Positions 41,185 through 52,048 are shown, numbered from the stretch's first letter. The stretch: DNA of 62,000 nucleotides from Prorocentrum cordatum (GCA_963575745.1 CAUYUJ010016353.1:107501-169500); one strand, 5' to 3'. Numbers and translations are program-made. The notes: generated from the letters alone by a model not told the origin.

Positions 41185-41753
41185 TCGTCGTCGTCGTCCT
41201 CGTCGTCGGTCGTCGAGGCTGCCGTCGTCGTCGTCGTCGTCGGTCGTCGTCGGTCGTCGGTCGGCTGTGCGTCGTCGTCGTCGGTCGTCGCCGTCGGTGC
41301 CGCCGTCGTCGTCGTCGTCGTCTTCGTCGTCGTCGTCGTCCTCCTCCTCCTCGTCGTTTTTCGCCGTCGGTCGTCGTCGTCGCCGTCCGTCATCCGTCGT
41401 CGCTTGGAGATGGAAGAGGTTACGCTACCCTTGCCTCGTTTTCGCCTCTTTGGGCTTCCTGGGAGGCCCTCATCACCATCGCTGGATTAGCCTCGAACCT
41501 CCACTCAGAGCGCACTTCTGGGAGAAGTCCGGGGAGTAGAGGTATCGGTCTTGCGCCGAACCGTGGGGGGCGCTGGCGATGGGCAATGGTCTCTGTATGA
41601 CTGGCATGGATATGGAAAGAGTGGGCACGAAGACCGACTGGAGGTTTGTGTCCATTTGGAACTGGGTTCGCTGTCGGTGTCGCTGCGGACGTGCTCCGCT
41701 TGAGACATGAGACCACGTATAGCCAACAGCGGCCGCGGTCGGTTTTGGACAAC

Positions 41754-41989
41754 TCAAGCGGTGGCGAAGCGTCCTGGCTTGCCTATAGGCCCACAATAAG
41801 AATGTTGTATTTACCTGTTGTGGTTGGCACGACATGTTCCTATACCATATCTGCGTTGTATTGTCTTGGATTCATTATCACATCGACGTTTTCTTCTAGG
41901 ACTTGTGTTTGGTTCTTGGAACACGCTTGGGTTTAGGAACATGCCTTGGTAGGATTTTAAGGATGTCGGGACGGTCGGTCCCTGCTCAA
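41754..41989. mobile_element. MITE-like family C, copy 5
   Basis: TCAAGCGGTGGCGAAGCGTC left, GACGGTCGGTCCCTGCTCAA right, CCTATAGGCCCACAA beside the left arm. Confidence 0.88.
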
Positions 41990-42177
41990 ACAACATTTGA
42001 GCGACGCAAGAAAGGGGGGTCGTCTGCGCCGACATTGGCGCGTAAGCTGTCCGCGTAAGCTCGCGCGTAAGCGCCCTCGCTTCCAGCGTAGCGTGCCGCG
42101 CTGGCGGCCCGCGTAAGCCACCGCGTAAGGTCGCCGCGCCATCTCGAGACCCGTTTTTGATCGTCGCTCATCCCGTG

Positions 42178-42325
42178 GGATCCGATGTCGCGATTTTGTC
42201 AATACGGGGTCCCCGGAAGTCTCGACCCATTCCCCAGGACCGGTGTTTCATCCTGAGTTGTTGTTGACGGTCCCGAGGCCCAGCGAGGGCCCCTGGGGCC
42301 GATCTTTATGCGAAGAGCCTCCGTG
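42178..42325 (-). mobile_element. MITE-like family B copy
   Basis: GGAAGTCTCGACCCATTCCC, TTTCATCCTGAGTTGTTGTT and GACGGTCCCGAGGCCCAGCG. A 65-base fragment of the same family follows at 42650-42715. Confidence 0.75.
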
Positions 42326-42839
42326 CTGATGATTTTTGCTCGGCACTGGGCCCCTTTCTTCCTTTGCCCATTCTTCTAGGCCTCCCAGATGGGGTCGGAG
42401 CAGATGGAGGTCGGAGGATCGCGCCGCATCGCCGATGCATCGGCGATGCCTCAGCGATGCGGCTCGACGTGGGGCCCAACTCTCTCCATGCCGACGTCGC
42501 CAGCGCATGGCCGATGCATCGCCGATGCGTCGGCGGTGCGGCGAGAGCCTCCGACCCCAGCTACTCGGACCCCATCTGGGAGGCCTCCAACTCTTCCGGG
42601 CGCCCAAGTGGTCGGCCCCGGGAGTCGGGCGTGACCCCCACACGCGAGTCTGGGACCCCTTCCCGGGGACCGGTTTTCATCCCGAGTCGATTTCCCGACG
42701 GTCCCGAAAAAAAAAAACACCTCACGATTCTTTGTTCTTGCTCGCGACGCGAGGGGGTCTGGGTTGGGCACTTGGCATCGCACCCCCCTTTTTCCTGCAC
42801 CCGCTCCTCGTGGGGCGCCCGAGAGGTCGGCCCGGCGCA

Positions 42840-43015
42840 GAGCCGCTGGGCGCGCGAGGGGGCCCGCCGCCCCCAGAGGAGGCGTGCCCGGGCCGCTCGG
42901 CCGGCGCCGTCGCGGCCCTCGCGGGGACGCTGGCCGCAGGCGGCGCCCCGCTGGCGGCCGCCGCCTCGAGGGCCGGGCCGTCGTCGCTCCGCCACGCGGC
43001 GGCGAGCGAAGGGGG
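42840..43015 (+). other. GC-rich exon-like island, Ala-rich frame
   Basis: One + frame reads SAGAVAALAGTLAAGGAPLA, a possible hydrophobic helix. It lacks any family signature and the minus strand is open as well. Confidence 0.2.
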
Positions 43016-43257
43016 CGAAGTCCCAGACCCCCTCGCGTCGCGAGAGAGAATCGCGACGTCGATGACCGATTTCTGACCACATCCACCTCTGGATCCTCGA
43101 TTCTATGATAGGCCCTCGGGGGTGGAGGTGGGCAGTTTTTCCTTCCCCTGGGGCGGGGAAACTGCCCACCTCCACCTCTGGAAACCGCTTTTTGCAAGGC
43201 ACCTCGGGAAGTGGGAGTGGTCAGAAATCGGTCTCCTACGACGGGAGGCTTTTCGGT

Positions 43258-43420
43258 ACAGTCGGCCCGGATTAGCAGGTCGGCCCTGCCGGGTCAAGGA
43301 TACCCTTGTGTCCTGTGCCTCGCAGCCCGTGCTTCCTGCATTCCTGTGGCAGTGTGGCCCTCGGAAGGGTCTTCCTCTCGCGTGTCCTCTCCAATCAAGG
43401 CCGATGGGGTATAGCAGGGC
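43258..43420. mobile_element. Relative of the TA-flanked element at 35783
   Basis: Begins GTACAGTCGGCCCGGATTAG, has GGTCAAGGATACCCTTGTGT and ends near AATCAAGGCCGATGGGGTA. It carries an extra internal segment compared with the 88-base copy. Confidence 0.7.
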
Positions 43421-43834
43421 CCCAGGTAAGGGGGCCCGGTTAGTGGTAGGGCCCCGGAGCCCCTAAGTCGGCCAGAATCCCTGTGAACCAGGTCTGCCGT
43501 AACCGATGTTCTTTTTTGGGTGACGGCAGTTCTGGTCAGTGGAACGGGGCGGGGTTGGCGTCCCCTAGTACACATCACTAAACCAGGTCCCACCAAACCC
43601 AGTTAAGCCAACGCCCGAGAGGGGAGGAAGTCCCAGAACCCCCTCGCGTCGCGAGGGAATCGCGACGGGAGGCTTTTCGGTATATTCTCGGCCAGACCCT
43701 CGCCGGGCGATGCGATCCGATGCGGACGCCGTGTCGAGGCAGGCCCATCCGACGAAGGCTCCGATTCGACCCGACTTCCCCGATTCCCGGACGCCCTCGC
43801 GCCGCGAGAAAATCGCCACGGGGGGCGTGTCGAT

Positions 43835-43955
43835 ATCTTCGGCCTCCAGGGGCCTTTTTGGGGCCTCGGGGCCGTCCAAAAACGGCCCGGTCCCGGGGGA
43901 AGGGGTCCGGACTCCTGGGGGTCACGTCATGGAAGAATCACGACGTCGGGGGTCT
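43835..43955 (+). mobile_element. MITE-like family B copy
   Basis: TTGGGGCCTCGGGGCCGTCC, CGGGGGAAGGGGTCCGGACT, CCTGGGGGTCACGTCATGG. Confidence 0.75.
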
Positions 43956-44385
43956 CTGGGGTGAGCAGGGGCGGGCCTTCTCCGAGGGCTCGGAAGTGCA
44001 CCGGGCCTGCCGAGAAGTGGCCGGAGCCTGCCCCGAAGGCCGAAGGCGCAGAGCATTGGCCAGAAGGCGCGAGGGTTTCTGAGACGTCCCGCCGCCTGCT
44101 GAGGAGGCCCCCTCCTTCTCACTCCCCCCCCTCGCTCGCAGCCGAGCCACTGCTGTCGATTTTGCCGTCGCCGTCGCGTTGGTCGTCGTGTGCGTCGATG
44201 CGCGTTCGTCGATGCGGTGTTCGCTGTAGTCGTCGCCGTCGTCTTCGTCGGCGGCGGCGGCGGCCGCGTCGGCGGCGGCGTCGTCGTCGTCGGCGTCGTC
44301 GTCGTCCAGGGGAAGGGGATCAGGCGGAAGGAAGGGCAGGCGATGAAGATCTTACAGCCGTTTCCCCGAACAGCGCAGTCAACCT

Positions 44386-44535
44386 GCGTAGTAAGAATGG
44401 GCAACCTTCCCAAGGGTACCCTTGCATCCATGCCTCCTCGGTTCATCCTTGGCCACTTTCGTTGGCCGCGCCCCGCTCGAGAAGCTTCGACATGGGCGTC
44501 CAAGGCCCCTGCATCCCTGCCGCGCATCCTTGATA
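44386..44535. repeat. Dispersed ~165-bp repeat, copy 2
   Basis: GCAACCTTCCCAAGGGTACC, CTTGCATCC, CCACTTTCGTTGGCC and CTGCCGCGCATCCTTGAT match 8025-8195. Confidence 0.75.
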
Positions 44536-44739
44536 TTAGTTGTGGGCCCACTGTGTTCGCACTCGGGCGTGTTGCATGTTTCCTCGAGTCACTGGATGGG
44601 TGTGTCGGGGTACGGTACACCCGCTGGTGCCGCCTGTGCGACTCGTGGGCGCCCCCCCCGCGCTCGGGGGATCTGTCCGGGGCTCGGCTGGTGCCCGCCC
44701 GCCGTGGGCTTCCCGCGGGCGACTCGTGGACGCCCCGAT

Positions 44740-44930
44740 CGACGAACCCAACAACACGCACCCATCTCCACAGGGGGGTCGGAGAGGGCTATGGTTGCGT
44801 GTTGTCGGATGGGGGTCCCCGCTCGAACGGGAGAGTTGCCCAGGGTCCGACAACCCGCACCCATACCCATAGCCAGGCCTCCTCCCAACGACCCCCCTAT
44901 GGGTATGGGTGTGTGTGTTGTTCGTTCGTC
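44740..44930. mobile_element. Inverted-repeat element (family J)
   Basis: GACGAACCCAACAACACGCA... and ...GTGTGTTGTTCGTTCGTC are inverse ends of about 25 bases. Internal shorter inversions involve ACCCATACCCATAG / CTATGGGTATGGGT. Single copy. Confidence 0.75.
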
Positions 44931-45094
44931 ACCGATGGCGTGGGTGGTCTGTCGGTGTGTCGGCGCCGTGCCCACCCGCGTGTGGCGCCTCGGGGGCGCC
45001 CCGCGCGCTTTTGGGGTGGAGGAGCTGTGCCGAGGTTTTTTCGCCAGCCGGTGCCCCACCGTGGGCGCCTCACGGCCGCCCCGCGCTTGGGGTG

Positions 45095-45389
45095 CGTGTG
45101 TGTGCGTGTGTGTGTGTGCGGGTGTGTGTGTGTGTGTGTTTGTGTCCGCCGCCGCCGGCAGCTCCCGAGTGGCCCGGCCTCCTCGCCCCCCGTCGCGCCG
45201 AGGCTCCTCCTCCTCCTCCTCCTCCTCCCCTGCACAGTGGCCCTCACTTGCATACGGCGTGTCCCCCTGTTGCCATCCCGCCGGAGCAGTCGACCTCTGC
45301 CCAGCCGCCGACGCAAAAAGTGTGTGTGCGTGTGCGTGTGTGTGGTTGTGTGTGTGTGTGTGCCGCGCGCGGCCGCCCTCGTCTTCGTG

Positions 45390-45420
<31 letters not shown>

Positions 45421-45445
45421 TCTCTCTCTCTCTCTCTCTCTCTTG
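45095..45445. repeat. (GT)n and (CT)n microsatellites
   Basis: GTGTGTGTGTG at about 45095-45145 and 45325-45365, then CTCTCTCTCT with a T run at 45393-45445. A TCC run lies at 45207-45230. Confidence 0.95.
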
Positions 45446-45563
45446 CACGCCAGACAATTTGCCCGTCGGTTGCCCCGATTCGCCCCACGCTGATGCGGAC
45501 CGCCTCTGCCTCGCCGCCGACAGGAAAAGTGTGTCTGTGTGTGCCAAGGGTTCGCCTGGTGTC

Positions 45564-45708
45564 CCCCGTGGGCGTCCCCTTACAGGAGGAAGATTCAAAA
45601 ATAGTCAAAAATTGTCAGAGGACGAGTTTTCGATTATTTGCAACCATCCTTGAGTATTTTTTGACCATTGGTCCAAAATCCGCCTGTAGGGGGGCATGCC
45701 CGACCTAA
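45564..45708. mobile_element. MITE-like family A, copy 5
   Basis: Left end CCCGTGGGCGTCCCCTTACA with GGAGGAAGATTCAAAAATAG, right end GGGGGGCATGCCCGACCTAA. The left terminus is diverged. Confidence 0.85.
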
Positions 45709-45974
45709 TACTATGCGTGTGCTTCCGTTGATCTCAAACTATACGTGTTCGGTAACCCCTTTGCACACAGCAAATACGCAGAGTCCACACGCGCGCACCT
45801 GCCGAAATCATACCAACCACACTCGTGTGGCAGGCATGCCGGCGTGCAGGAACGTGTTTGAAAACAGACAAAGTCTAGCAGGTCTTCTGCCCGCGCGCAT
45901 TTGCCGACACCGATGGAACACCGAGTGATGTCAGCATGGGCTGCCTGTGCCCTCGTGTCTCCTGCCTCCTGCCT

Positions 45975-46105
45975 TCTACCTCCTCCTCCTCCTCCTCTTC
46001 TTCCCTCTCCTCCTCCTCCTCCTCCTGCTCCTGCTCCTGCTCCTTCTCCTCCTCCTCCGCCTCTTCTTCCCTCTCCTCCTTCTCCTCCTCCTCGTCCAAA
46101 TCCTC
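45975..46105. repeat. (TCC)n tract
   Basis: CTCCTCCTCCTC with CTG and CTT variants. Confidence 0.93.
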
Positions 46106-46864
46106 CTCCTCCTCTTCCGCACATCTTCATCTCACCACGTGGTGCATCTGCGTTGATCTGGCATGGGCCCAGTGTACGAATCCGTATCAGATAATACTAT
46201 ACCATGCGGGCCACAAGCACGCGTCGCCACGCGCACATGTCGACATCTGTTTCATACCAATGGTTTTCGAAGCACTTCAATATACAGCTCTTCGACCGTA
46301 TTTTCACACCACGTATTATCGAACACCAGTCTGCCAGTCTTCCGGCATTTCCGCGCGCGAACTTCTTCAACATCACCCTCACAAGCGCCACCGCAACACC
46401 GCTTTTATCGTTATCTTCGATCGCCGCCATTGCTGCCATCATCAGTCAATCACCTTGATCACCGACACATGGACGTTGGCATCGTAATCTCTGTCACTCG
46501 AATCGGCGCCGTCAATCGCCTTGCCGCCGTCGTCATCGCCATCATCGCCACCACCATCGCCACTATCATCATCGCTGCCATCGTTGTCACAATGTCATCA
46601 TGATACCATGCCCGCCCGAGTCAGCGACTCGCAGTGACGTTTCCGCGATGCCAGCGCGGTCTTCGAGACGCGTCGGGAAGATCCCACCGTTAAGTGCCAT
46701 CGCGGCCGCGTTGCGCGCGAGTTTGCGCGTTCTAGCGCAGCCGCGGAGATGTGCCAGCCATTGCCAAGTGGCCACCGCCGTAGAGGCCGCAAGGGTTGTG
46801 CAAAACAAGCTGCCTGTGTCAGGATGTGATTTCGCGAGCAGTGAAGTTAACGCCTTCAAATTTT
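46106..46864. other. AT-richer non-coding region
   Basis: Less GC-rich than its surroundings, with a stretch of ATCATCGCCACC-like units near 46520-46600. ORFs of up to 183 codons here include the TCC tract and have no motif. Confidence 0.35.
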
Positions 46865-47110
46865 GCACGGTGATTGCACCACGCCGGTTGCACAACATAG
46901 TGCACCACACAGTTGGTACCGCAGAATTTGCACCTCATAGTTTGCACCACATAGCTTGAACCACATCGCTTGCTCCGCAGAGCTTGCTCGACATAGCACG
47001 CCCCGTATCGCTTGCGCCACGCAGCTTGCACCACATAAATATCTTGACCCACATAGCTTGCACCGCAGAGCTTGCACCACATAGCTTGCACCGCGCATAA
47101 TTCATCACAT
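46865..47110. repeat. Minisatellite with unit GCTTGCACCACATA
   Basis: About fifteen degenerate 14-17-base units. Minus-strand reading gives Cys-rich pseudo-repeats (QAMWCKLCGAS), which is the repeat and not a metal-binding protein. Confidence 0.88.
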
Positions 47111-47564
47111 AGCTCATGTACACATCAACAGTGCAATCCATTACTGCTTATTCTCTGGATGGTGCCCCTTAATCTGAGCTCGATTCAGTATCTATTACTG
47201 CCAAAATACTAGGCGGGATCGGCTGTTCGGGTCATCTTGACGTCGTCTTCGACGTCCCAGTCGGCCGTCATCTCCCCCGCCCTCGCCAACTCCTTCTCTC
47301 TCCTGTCCCATCCTCGCCCAGGCCCCTGTCGCCCCTCCTCGCCCCCCCTGTCATCCCCCTCCCCCCTTCGCCGGAGCCAGACTGACGCCAGCATACTACG
47401 CAGTTGATGAGATGTTGGGTCCGATGCGTTGCTTGTTTGTTTGTTCCCTACCTAGGCTCTGCCTAGAAGAGTTCTTACTCTATGTGCTAAAAGGGCCGGG
47501 CAGTGGAAATCGCCCCGGGCGGTTCCCCCGGTATCCGCCCCGCGGTTCCCCCAGTCCCTTGGGA

Positions 47565-47895
47565 GCTTTAGTTTTAGCTTTAGCTTTAGCTTTAGCTCAG
47601 CTTTAGCTTAGCTTTAGCTTAGCTTTAGCTTAGCTTTAACTTAGCTTTAGTTTAGCTATACCTTAGCTTTAGCATAGCTTTAGCTTGGCTTTAGCTTAGA
47701 TTCTAGCTTAACTTCAGCTTAGCTTCAGCTTAGCTTCAGCTTAGCTTCAGCTTAGCTTTAGCTTAGCTTTAGCTTAGCTTTAGTAGTTTAGCTTTAGCTC
47801 AGCTTTAGCTTAGCCTTAGTTTAGCTTTAGCTTAGCTGTAGCTTAGCTTTAGCTTATATTTAGCTTAGCTTCAGCTTAGCTTTATTAGCTTTACT
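47565..47895. repeat. AGCTTTAGCTT minisatellite
   Basis: 11-12-base units TTTAGCTTAGC with C-for-T variants, about 28 units. Confidence 0.95.
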
Positions 47896-48064
47896 GTTAC
47901 TACTAATGCTGCTTTCCTAGGGGCTCCAACTCCTATAATTTATGTGTGTGTCTGTGTGTGTTGCCAGGAACCCAGACCCCTGGCGTCATTATTCCCCAAT
48001 CAGTGCTTGCACTGAAGGGGTCCTAGCAGAGGTTGGAGGATTTGGCGAAAGTTTCCCGCGGATT

Positions 48065-48170
48065 TTGGTCGCACGCTGGGTTCCTGGGTTCCCGGTTCCG
48101 GGTTCCCGGGTTCCCGGTTCCCAGGCCGATTTCGGTGGGCAGCGTGGTTCCCAGGTTCCCAGGTTCTTGG
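48065..48170. repeat. GGGTTCCCGGTTCC repeat
   Basis: Overlapping GGTTCCCGGGTTCCC units, partly palindromic. Confidence 0.85.
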
Positions 48171-48179
48171 TCGACATTA

Positions 48180-48425
48180 TCGATCGGTCTCGGCATCGAT
48201 CTCATGTCCAACCTCTCTATCGATCTCACCATCGATCTCACAGTCGATCTCACAATCGACCTCACAAGCGATCTCACGAGAGATCGCACGAGCGATCTCG
48301 CGATCGATCTCTTTATCGATCTCATTGAATCGATGTCACCCTGGGTCTCACGATCCACCTTACAATCGTCCTCTATCGATTCCACTATCGATTGTATTAT
48401 CGATCTCATAATTGATCTCAAAATC
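48180..48425. repeat. 12-bp minisatellite CGATCTCACAAT
   Basis: About twenty degenerate units rich in ATCGAT. Translated on either strand it gives S/R/D or T/I/D periodic peptides without meaning. Confidence 0.93.
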
Positions 48426-48484
48426 CATGTGATTCATTTTCAAAGTATTCATTGATTGGGGTGTTCTCAGGTGTATTTTTTTCG

Positions 48485-48600
48485 CTGCGTCGACCCCCAG
48501 AGGTCTGGACCCGTTCCTCGGGACTGGCTTCCCCCGACGCTCCCGAGGCCTCGTGCGGGCCCCCAGAATCCCAACACGGCGGAAAACCTCGCGCCACTAT
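48485..48600 (-). mobile_element. MITE-like family B, truncated copy
   Basis: GTCGACCCCCAGAGGTCTGG, ACCCGTTCCTCGGGACTGGC and CGAGGCCTCGTGCGGGCCC. Confidence 0.65.
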
Positions 48601-48639
48601 TTTTCCATGCCTCGATGGGGGCCTGGGACCTCGGCCCCG

Positions 48640-48831
48640 CGGCACCCCGCCCCGCCCAGCAGGCGCACGCCGGGGCCGCCGGCGGGGCCACCAGAGAGCC
48701 TCGCGGCCCCCGGCGCGCTGGCCAGCGCGCGCGGCGGCGGTGGCCGCGGAGACCGCCACCGCCGCCGACCCCGAGGAGGACGAGGACTCGGGCGGGGGGG
48801 CCTGCGGTCAGCTCCGAAAAGGGGCGGGCGG
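48640..48831 (+). other. GC-rich exon-like island
   Basis: One + frame ends VAAETATAADPEEDEDSGGG followed by ACGQLRKGAGGQ and then a GGA tract (GGCCAG|GAGGAG, a possible GA donor). A related short block (GCTCCGACGGCGTGCTCCAG) lies at 49005-49030. It could be an upstream exon of the ERA gene. Unproven. Confidence 0.25.
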
Positions 48832-49735
48832 CCAGGAGGAGGAGGAGGAGGAGGAGGAGGAGGAGGACGAGGATGAGGAGGAGGAGGAGGAGGAGGAGGA
48901 GGAGGAGGAGGAGGGACGAGGAGGAGGAGGAGGAGGAGGAGGAGGAGGAGGAGGAGGAGGATGAGAGGAGGAGGAGCAGGAGGAGGGCGTGGGGGGGGCT
49001 GTGGTTAGCTCCGACGGCGTGCTCCAGGAGCGCGGGTGGCCCGGCAGGTGTGCTGCCGCGACGTGGTCAGACATGGGGGCCGGGGGGGGGGGGTCCCAGG
49101 GCAGAGTGGGGGAGCAGGGGGGGGGAGGGGGATGAGTTGGAGGATGAAAAGGAGTAGGAGGAGCATGAGGAGCATGAGGAGGAGGAGGAGGAGGAGGAGG
49201 AGGAGGAGGAGGAGAGGAGGAAGAGAAGTAGCAGGAGGAGGAGGAGCAGGAGGAGGAGGAGGAGGAGGAGGAGGAGGAGGAAGAGGCAGGGGCGGATCAG
49301 GCGGACGAAGAGGAGGAGGAGGAGGAAGAGGAAGAGGAGAAGGAGAATTCAGGAGGAGGAGGAGAAGAAGTATATGCAGAATGAGGATGCGGAGGATGCG
49401 GAGGAGGAGGAGGAGGAGGAGGAGGAGGGGAGGAGGAAAAGGAGGAGGAGGAGGAGGCGGCGGAGGAGGAGGAGGAGGAGAAAAAGTAGGTGCAGTTTGA
49501 GGAGGAGGAGAAGCAGGTGGAGGAGGCGGAGGAGGAGGAGAAGAAAATGGTGCAGGAGGGGGAAACGCAGAAGGGAAGGAGGAGGAGGGGGGGTACGAGC
49601 AGGAGTGGGATCAGGAGGGAGGGAGGCATTGAGGGAGGAGGCGCAGGGAGAGGAGGAGGACGAGGAGGAGGAGGAGGAGGAAGACGGAGGAGGATGAGGA
49701 GGAGGAGGAGGAGGAGGAGGAGGAGGAGGAGGAGC
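48832..49735. repeat. (GGA)n tracts
   Basis: Two purine tracts, 48832-48962 and about 49115-49735, separated by a GC-rich block. Confidence 0.95.
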
Positions 49736-50164
49736 TGAGTTGCCACGGGTCGCGTCCGCTCCGCAGAGCGATGGCCGCCATGTTGTGTGCGCTTTCACCC
49801 TGCATGGCCTCTGGGCCATGACATGGTATCATGGCCCTGGCATTGGCATGCTGTCGGGGCAGGGGGCGGCATCCGTACAAGACCAGGGCTTTCGGAGGGC
49901 ACCCGTCAGCCACTGAACGTGGCTGGCGAAACCAAGGAACGCGTGGCTGCATCTTTGCTCCTCAGGGCAGCTGTACTCCTCCGAACGCAACTAGCGGCGC
50001 GAGGAAGCAGAGCAGGTGTCTCCAGCAGCCGTGCCCCTCAGAGCGTGGCTGGCGGGTCAGCTGTACCCCGCAGTGCGTGACTGTCAGAGGGCAGCTGCGT
50101 CGGGCAGGGCGTTGCTGGCGGCGTGGGAGGGAACAGGAGGAGAAGGAGGACGGGGAGGAGGAGG
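49736..50164. other. Non-coding region with ~60-bp local repeats
   Basis: CAGCTGTACTCC-, GAACGC-ACTAGCG and GCGTGGCTGGCG blocks recur loosely. No exon recognised. Confidence 0.35.
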
Positions 50165-50865
50165 CCGACCAGTGTAAACCCAAGAGTCATCAACGATGTT
50201 GGAATACACCCCCACTCCAAGCTCCCTCTTCATAGGTCCCCACAATGTTTCATTTTCATTGAGGGATCTGCCTCCTTGGAAGACAACCCTTTGAAGACCC
50301 AAAAGCATGCCAAACCATTGTTCTCGGGATTCCAACGCCACGGATCAACTTGACAGTTGCGTCTTGACGGTTCTGGATCGTGTCAGAACGCCATTCTTAG
50401 GATTTCAACACCGCGAGTCAATGTAACTGGTGCACCTGCAAAATCCAGGGTCCTGCCAAAACGCAATTTCTGGCACGTTGATCGTGGAAATCCGTGGGAT
50501 TCTTGCAAATTACACGAACGAGTGTGCGCGGCGCTAAGGCGAGAGCCACATTTTGAAAAGGAACCGCCCTCAATCCGTGAAGATCTTGGCAAATGTTTAG
50601 AACAAATGTGCGCGGCGCTGTGGCGAGAGCCACATTTTGAACACGATTTATCCTCAACCCGCGAAGCCCATGGCAATTCAAAAAAACGAATGTGCTCGGC
50701 GCTAAGGCGAGAGCCACATTTTGAAAACCATCCGCCCTTCTCCTGTGGAACTGTTGCCAATTTCAAGATTCTGAGTCATAACTGGTGAGGAAGTCTGAGG
50801 CGAAACGCCCGGCCCGCCCTAAAAACTGGCCCCGGGGTGCGACAGGGAGAAGTTTTTGTTATAAG
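50165..50865. repeat. Large dispersed repeat (~700 bp), copy 2
   Basis: Same two-part organisation as 18113-18880. First come GGTTCTGGATCGTGTCAGAA units, then three GTGCGCGGCGCTAAGGCGAG, AGCCACATTTTGAAAA units, then GTGAGGAAGTCTGAGGCGAA. Confidence 0.85.
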
Positions 50866-50869
50866 GGAA

Positions 50870-51100
50870 AGGCATGGAGGACGAGGAGGAGGAGCAGAAG
50901 GAGGAGGACTCAGGAGAAGGAGGAGGAGGCGGCGGAGGACGAGGAGGTGGACGAGGAGGAGGAGGAGGAGGAGAAGGAGGAGGAGGAGGAGGAGGAACCG
51001 GAGGAGGAGCAGGAGGAGGAGGAGGCCGAGGACGAGGACGAGGACGAGGAGGATGATGATGAGGAGGAGGAGGAGGAGGAGAAGGAGGAGGAGGAGCGGA
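50870..51100. repeat. (GGA)n tract
   Basis: GGAGGAGGAGG with GAC and GAT variants, running up to a candidate exon. Confidence 0.93.
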
Positions 51101-51103
51101 TCC

Positions 51104-51270
51104 CTACTCTCCTCCATGCCCTGGGAGGGCCGCCCGAAGGACGAGATGCAGGGCATGATGGACGAGCTGCGCAGTGAGCTGCGCGCCCTGCAGCCCGAGG
51201 AGGCCGACGGCCCGGAGGTGGCCACGGACGGGGCGGCGGACGCGATCACGGACGGCGCGGTTGAGCCCCC
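51104..51270 (+). CDS. Tentative upstream exon of the ERA-like GTPase gene
   Basis: Directly after the GGA tract a + frame reads [20 protein letters not shown], then [20 protein letters not shown] and an acidic Ala/Asp tail. It is a plausible amphipathic helix with normal codon use, and lies in the same frame as the G1 exon at 52049. If the exon ended CAGCCCGAG|GAGGCC it would join in phase 0 to DMTVDVSK. No homology is recognised, so its link to ERA rests on position alone. Confidence 0.35.
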
Positions 51271-51839
51271 TTCGGCGGCCACTGGCGGCCTTCGGCGGCC
51301 ACGAGGGGCCACCACGAGCGGCGGCGGTCGCCGCCGACGTCGTCGTCCTCGTCGTCGCCGGCTTCCGCGCGGGGGAGGCAGAGGAGAGGGCGGGAGGAGA
51401 GGGAGACGGAGGAGGGGGATGCGGGCTACAGATGCACCGGGTGTGCTTGGGATGAGTTCTGGTTCGTGGGGGGTTGTGGGCGCGTGTGTCCGGGGGGTGT
51501 CAGCGGCAGGAGTAGGCGGGGGAGGAGGACAAGAAAGATTGCGCTCCAGATATTTCCAGAGAAGGATCATGACTTTCCAGAGGAGGGGAACTGGGAGGAT
51601 TAATGCAAGTCGTCGTGGTCCTCGCAGTTGTCCGTCTCTTTCCATCTCTTTCCCTCCTCTCCTCTCCTTTGTCCTTTGGCTTCCTTACCAAGCGAGGTCA
51701 AGGCATGATCATTTCGCTTGCTGTTTCTGTTGTTTGTGTTATGCTTCCTTTGTTGTGTGTTGTTGTTTTGTCTGTTTCTCTCTTTCTCTCTCTCTCTCTT
51801 TCTCTATCTCTCTTTGTCCCCCCTCAGAAGAAGAAGGAG

Positions 51840-52042
51840 CACACAACCACTGCATAAACATAATCTCTCAGAGTTTCGCGCACATCCTCTTGGATCGGCA
51901 TTGGGACCCCTTGGCGGCGCCTCAGGTGCCGTCCCTGGCGCGCTCCGCGCGCCAGGGAGGGAGGCCCAGCGCCGCGGGAAAAAGTCCGTGCGGACCTTCA
52001 GGCATTATGTTTATGCAGCTTGTCGTTGCTGTCTTTCCAAGC
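51840..52042. mobile_element. Palindromic element family D, copy 2
   Basis: Left arm ACCACTGCATAAACATAATC, centre CTGGCGCGCTCCGCGCGCCA, right arm GGCATTATGTTTATGCAGCT. The right end runs into CCAAGCCCGCAG, the splice acceptor of the ERA exon at 52049. Confidence 0.8.
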
Positions 52043-52048
52043 CCGCAG

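Noticed and set aside
44190-45708. Two long overlapping + strand ORFs (487 and 428 codons)
   Set aside because: They run through GTC, GT, CT and MITE sequences in two frames at once with no motif; absence of stops reflects GC content.
46819-47141. Cys-rich minus-strand ORFs suggesting a metal-binding peptide
   Set aside because: The Cys spacing follows exactly the GCTTGCACCACATA minisatellite and appears in several frames.
48180-48425. ATCGAT-rich array resembling a CRISPR-like repeat series
   Set aside because: Units are contiguous 12-mers without spacers and the sequence is eukaryotic nuclear DNA; a minisatellite explains it.
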